From Billgrantia pellis (GTDB lineage: Bacteria > Pseudomonadota > Gammaproteobacteria > Pseudomonadales > Halomonadaceae), in contig NZ_VTPY01000004.1 of NCBI RefSeq assembly GCF_008297955.1, positions 248,001 through 312,000 on the forward strand: a stretch of 64,000 nt of DNA, in the 5' to 3' direction. Below the pieces are notes generated by a model. It saw nothing but the letters and a program-made list of their open reading frames with translations, had not been told where the DNA came from and searched no databases. A program made the position numbers and the translations under genes. This document shows positions 60,747-64,000 of this stretch, piece by piece. Each line of letters starts with the position of its first letter. Within the stretch, counting starts at the first letter, position 1.

Positions 60747-62023
60747 TTCTGCTGGCCATCCTTCTCGCCCTGCTGGCCCTGATCGGCCTGGCCATGCCTA
60801 TCGCCTTCGCGCTGACCCTGGTCTCGATTGCCGTCCTGGCCTTCTCCGGTGTCGACATGCTGGTTCTGGTGCAGCGCCTCTACCGTGGCACCGAGTCATT
60901 TCCGCTGCTGGCGGTACCGCTATTCATCCTGGCCGGACAGATCATGAATCACAGCGGCATCTCAGCGCGCCTGATCGATCTGGCACGCGCCCTGGTCGGT
61001 GCCATTCGCGGCGGCCTGGCCGCGGTGAACATTCTGACTTCGATGTTCTTCGCCGGCATGAGCGGCACGTCGATGTCCGATACCGCGGCCGTGGGCGGCG
61101 TGATGATTCCACAAATGATCAAACGCGGTTACTCGGCCCCCTTCACTGCCGCAGTAACGGCGTCGTCCTCTACCATCGGCATCATCATTCCGCCCAGTGT
61201 GCCCATGGTCCTGCTCAGCGCCTATATGGGCCTTTCGACCGGCGCGCTGTTCGCCGCCGGCCTGATCGCAGGCGCGCTCACCGCCCTCGGCCTGATTCTG
61301 ATGGCTTGGTGGATCTCGGTGAAACGACAGTATCCCATCGAGTCCGCCTTCTCCCTGAGCGAGCTGGGTCGCACCTTCATCGGCGCCCTGCCGGCCCTGA
61401 TGATGCCGATCATCATATTGGGCGGCATCCTGGGGGGCGTCTTCACGCCCACCGAAGCCTCCGCGGTAGCGGTCGCCTATGGCGTACTGGCCGGCATGCT
61501 GCTTTACCGCTCGCTTTCGCTTCGCGCCCTCTATCGCGCGCTGGTGGAGAGCGCCGTGCTCACCGGAGCGGTGATGTTCGTGACCGCCGCGGCGCACACC
61601 CTGGGCTATACCTTCACCTACCAGAGCCTGGGCCAGTTGATTCTTGGCCCCATCGCAGCCCTCGACATGGGTCCGCTCGGCTTCTTGCTCATCCTGAGCT
61701 TGGTACTGATCATTGCCGGCACGTTCCTCGATGGCATCGCCATGATGTTCATCGTGGTGCCGCTTTTCCTGCCCAGCGTGCAGCTGCTCGGCATCGACCC
61801 GCTGCAGTTCGCCATGGTGGTGATCCTGTGCTGGGGCATCGGCCAGCAGACACCGCCCGTCGGCGCCGCGCTGTTCATTACCAGCGTGATCTCCAAGGTC
61901 GATGTGATTCGTATCACCTACGCCAACTTGCCCTTCATCGCCGTGATGCTGTTCGTGCTGCTCGCCGTGATCGTCTGGCCGGAAGGCATTGTCATGAGCG
62001 TACCCCGCTGGCTCGGTCTCTAG
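60743..62023 (+). CDS. TRAP transporter large membrane subunit (DctM family)
   Basis: A 426-residue membrane protein with about 12 hydrophobic segments and typical DctM blocks: PLLAVPLFILAGQIMN, FFAGMSGTSMSDTAAVGGVM and SSTIGIIIPPSVPMVL. It carries the sodium-coupled transport path. The start at 60743 overlaps the DctQ stop; the longer open frame upstream is a shadow. It is followed 49 bases later by the racemase-family gene. Confidence 0.95.
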   Translation: MILLAILLALLALIGLAMPIAFALTLVSIAVLAFSGVDMLVLVQRLYRGTESFPLLAVPLFILAGQIMNHSGISARLIDLARALVGAIRGGLAAVNILTSMFFAGMSGTSMSDTAAVGGVMIPQMIKRGYSAPFTAAVTASSSTIGIIIPPSVPMVLLSAYMGLSTGALFAAGLIAGALTALGLILMAWWISVKRQYPIESAFSLSELGRTFIGALPALMMPIIILGGILGGVFTPTEASAVAVAYGVLAGMLLYRSLSLRALYRALVESAVLTGAVMFVTAAAHTLGYTFTYQSLGQLILGPIAALDMGPLGFLLILSLVLIIAGTFLDGIAMMFIVVPLFLPSVQLLGIDPLQFAMVVILCWGIGQQTPPVGAALFITSVISKVDVIRITYANLPFIAVMLFVLLAVIVWPEGIVMSVPRWLGL

Positions 62024-62072
62024 CCGCGCGCCGCGTACCCAACCCCTCAACGCCATAGCCACAGGAAGTCCA

Positions 62073-63089
62073 ATGAACAACCAGCAATTTCTCGATGTGA
62101 TCTACACCCATACCGAAGGCGAGCCGACCTGCATCGTGCATGGCGGCATTCCTTACCCCTTCGGCGGCGACATCCTCGACAAGCGCCGTTACCTTCAGCA
62201 GCACCACGACCATATACGCACCAGCCTGATGCGCGAGCCGCGCGGCCACCAGCATATGTTCGGCGTGTTCCTCACCCCGCCCTCCGACGCCGACCACGAC
62301 GCCGGTATGCTGTGGATCGATGGGGAGCAGTTCGTCGACATGTGCGGCCACGGCACCATTGCGCTCTCCATGGCCATGGTGGCCCACCGCCTGGCGCCGC
62401 CGGCCCAGGAAGACGGTCTCTCCCGCATCCGCTTCGAAACCACCGCCGGCACCGTGGTCTCCGAGGTGAAAGCCGACGCCGACAAGGTGCACTGGACACG
62501 CTTTGAGAACGTGCCTGCCTTCGTCATGGAGCAGGACATTCCCGTGAACGTCCCCGGTCTAGGCATCCTCAGCGCCGACCTGGTGTTTGGGGGCAACTTC
62601 TTCGCCATCATCCGGGTGCCCGCCGACAAGCAGCCGATCTGCCCCGACAATGGCAGCTTCTTCTCTCATGCCGGCCAGGCCGTGAAGGCCGAGCTCAACG
62701 CCCGGATGGAGATTCGACATCCAACCCACCCGCACATCAACGGCCTGAACTTCGTCACCTTCTGGCACGAAGGCTCCCAGCCGGATTCGCTCTATCGCAA
62801 CGTTCACGTATTCTCCGATGGGAAGCTCGACCGTTCCCCCGGCGGCACCGGCACCAGCGCCATGATGGCCATGTTCCATGCTCGCAACGAGCTGGAAGTG
62901 GGCCGCCCCATCCATTCCGAGGGCCTGCTCGGCAGCGGCCGCTTTACCGGAGAGATCCTTGGCGAAACGGAGATTGGCGGCTACCGGGCCATCCGTCCCA
63001 GCGTTCAGGGCACCGCCGAGCTGATCGGCTACGCCAAGTGGCTGATCGATGAACGTGATCCGGTAGGCCGCGGTTTCGTCATTCGTTAA
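62073..63089 (+). CDS. Proline racemase-family protein with one catalytic cysteine replaced
   Basis: A 338-residue protein of the proline racemase/4-hydroxyproline epimerase/trans-3-hydroxyproline dehydratase family. The first catalytic site is intact (DMCGHGTIALS, Cys91). The second reads DRSPGGTGTSA, so Gly257 stands where epimerases have Cys and trans-3-hydroxyproline dehydratases have Thr. A two-base racemase mechanism is therefore not expected; a one-base elimination or another reaction is more likely. CAGGAAG precedes the ATG. It is last in the GlxA-TRAP unit, so it should act on the imported compound. The substrate is inferred to be proline-like. Confidence 0.92.
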   Translation: MNNQQFLDVIYTHTEGEPTCIVHGGIPYPFGGDILDKRRYLQQHHDHIRTSLMREPRGHQHMFGVFLTPPSDADHDAGMLWIDGEQFVDMCGHGTIALSMAMVAHRLAPPAQEDGLSRIRFETTAGTVVSEVKADADKVHWTRFENVPAFVMEQDIPVNVPGLGILSADLVFGGNFFAIIRVPADKQPICPDNGSFFSHAGQAVKAELNARMEIRHPTHPHINGLNFVTFWHEGSQPDSLYRNVHVFSDGKLDRSPGGTGTSAMMAMFHARNELEVGRPIHSEGLLGSGRFTGEILGETEIGGYRAIRPSVQGTAELIGYAKWLIDERDPVGRGFVIR

Positions 63090-63122
63090 TCTCGCTTTTA
63101 CCCTTCGATTGACTTTCCCGAA

Positions 63123-63149
63123 TCGACGCCACGTGGTCAGTGGCGTCGA
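63123..63149 (+). terminator. Hairpin after the racemase-family gene
   Basis: TCGACGCCAC and GTGGCGTCGA form a perfect ten-base stem with a seven-base loop, 34 bases after the stop. There is no U-run; it is a probable terminator for the TRAP operon. Confidence 0.55.
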
Positions 63150-63351
63150 CATATCGGCGCGCAGCCTGCCGACGATATCTCTTCTTTGCGAGTCATCGGA
63201 GTCTCATGCTACCAGCGAGACCCAACCTGCCAATCCGAAACGTCCCGTGCCGCCCCCAGAACTGCGCGTCATTTCGGGGTCACGCAGCGCCGACCATGGC
63301 GTCTCCAGCGTGGTATCGGTATGAATCACAAAGTCGCAACTCGGTTTCCTT

Positions 63352-64000
63352 TCATCGAGTACCTGGATCCGCTGGCGCGCGCAATTGCCCACGCCGCCAA
63401 GTTGCCGGCGGCGCGCCGAAGACACGCTTGAACGCCTTGGTAAACGACGCCTCCGATTCGTATCCGGCGTCCTGGGCAATCAGCGCGATCGACGCCGTCG
63501 TTTCCCGCAGGCGACGTGCCGCCGTTCGCATGCGCAACCCGGCCAGGTAGCGCATCGGCGGCTGGCCCACCAGCTCGGTAAAATGCTCGGCCAATGCGGA
63601 ACGGGAGAGCCCCACCTCCCGAGCCAGCGCTTCCGTCGTCCAGTGATACGCGGGCCGATCATGCATCAAGCCCAGGGCGCGACTCACGAATGGATTGCGC
63701 AAACCGCCAACCCAGGCACGCTCCTCCGGCGGCAGACTGGCAAGATAGCGCTGTACCGCTTCGATGAAGAGCAATTCGGCCAGTCGAGAGAGTTGTGCGG
63801 GAGAGCGCATCTTACCCGCGGCGAGCTCGCTGGCGGCCAGGCGAAAGGAGCTTTCGATCCACGGCCCGGCCACCCCCTGCGCTACATCCAGTGTCATCAC
63901 GCTTGGCAGCATGCCGACCAGAGGATCGGTTGTCGTCTCGCTGAGCAGAAAGCCGCACCAAACCCGCGCCGCTTCTCCGCCGCCACCATGGACGATTCGG
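63352..64000 (-). CDS. AraC-family transcriptional regulator, partial
   Basis: The C-terminal 215 or so residues are present; the gene begins beyond the right edge, since the frame stays open to base 64000. The cupin-type N-terminal domain is seen in ARVWCGFLLSETTTDPLVGM. The double helix-turn-helix lies at the end (LAREVGLSRSALAEHFTELV and IAQDAGYESEASFTKAFKRV). This layout is that of AraC proteins with an AraC_binding/cupin_6 domain, which often control a divergent oxidoreductase gene. It converges on the TRAP/racemase operon and need not regulate it. Confidence 0.92.
   Translation of the reverse strand, partial: RIVHGGGGEAARVWCGFLLSETTTDPLVGMLPSVMTLDVAQGVAGPWIESSFRLAASELAAGKMRSPAQLSRLAELLFIEAVQRYLASLPPEERAWVGGLRNPFVSRALGLMHDRPAYHWTTEALAREVGLSRSALAEHFTELVGQPPMRYLAGLRMRTAARRLRETTASIALIAQDAGYESEASFTKAFKRVFGAPPATWRRGQLRAPADPGTR

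Overview
The window looks like a chromosomal segment of a high-GC, halophilic gammaproteobacterium, most likely Halomonas or a close relative (Halomonadaceae). This is inferred from overall GC and codon use, a BCCT betaine transporter, an M24 protein of the ectoine-hydrolase type, a TRAP transporter and several families typical of that group. I did not run a species search. I see no rRNA, tRNA, insertion sequence, prophage or CRISPR array.

Region 1 (1-11165) is a catabolic island and the most interesting part. Two divergent operons leave a 360-base control region. Leftwards are a BCCT transporter, a luciferase-like flavin monooxygenase and a succinate-semialdehyde-dehydrogenase-like enzyme cut by the window edge. 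Rightwards are an 'amino acid synthesis' family protein (DUF1185/PF06684), an alpha/beta hydrolase, a second aldehyde dehydrogenase, a flavin reductase, a carboxymuconolactone decarboxylase-like protein, a GntR/FCD regulator and a Nudix hydrolase. A degenerate RibBA-type protein and a DUF1330 protein follow, divergent from each other. One 18-20 base motif occurs in both promoter regions and appears to tie these genes into one regulon. The set matches the published trigonelline (N-methylnicotinate) ring-cleavage pathway of Acinetobacter baylyi: two-component oxygenase, aldehyde dehydrogenase, hydrolase and SSA dehydrogenase. I propose a pathway for trigonelline or a related N-methylpyridinium betaine.

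Region 2 (11313-24536) holds a quinone-reductase-like flavoprotein, a lipoprotein chorismate mutase, a RIO kinase, the RNA helicase DbpA, a three-gene RND efflux operon with a divergent LysR regulator, and an ABC exporter. Region 3 (24537-41706) has soxR with a SoxR box facing the ABC exporter, a GST, an M24 protein, a YebC-family protein, a three-gene envelope/stress operon (ElaB/DUF883-like, holin-like, DUF3618), creatininase and tautomerase genes, two GGDEF proteins (one with a degenerate EAL domain), a dihydrolipoyl-dehydrogenase-like enzyme, an AsmA protein and an MDR oxidoreductase.

Region 4 (41951-48438) carries a GT2 glycosyltransferase and an amino-sugar cassette: intracellular GH20 hexosaminidase divergent from nagB, a GlcNAc kinase and nagA. 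Two paralogous small genes of unknown function lie at 40354 and 48062. Region 5 (48583-57642) is a mix of small housekeeping and unknown genes: AraC regulator, LysE exporter, periplasmic GDPD, HIT protein, diguanylate cyclase, RlpA-like protein, YjdM, NTF2-like proteins and SRPBCC protein. It includes a terminator-bounded noncoding stretch that could be a small RNA.

Region 6 (58056-64000) is a second catabolic unit: a GlxA-type regulator, a complete TRAP transporter (DctP, DctQ, DctM) and a proline-racemase-family enzyme in which one of the two catalytic cysteines is glycine. A divergent AraC regulator is cut by the right edge.
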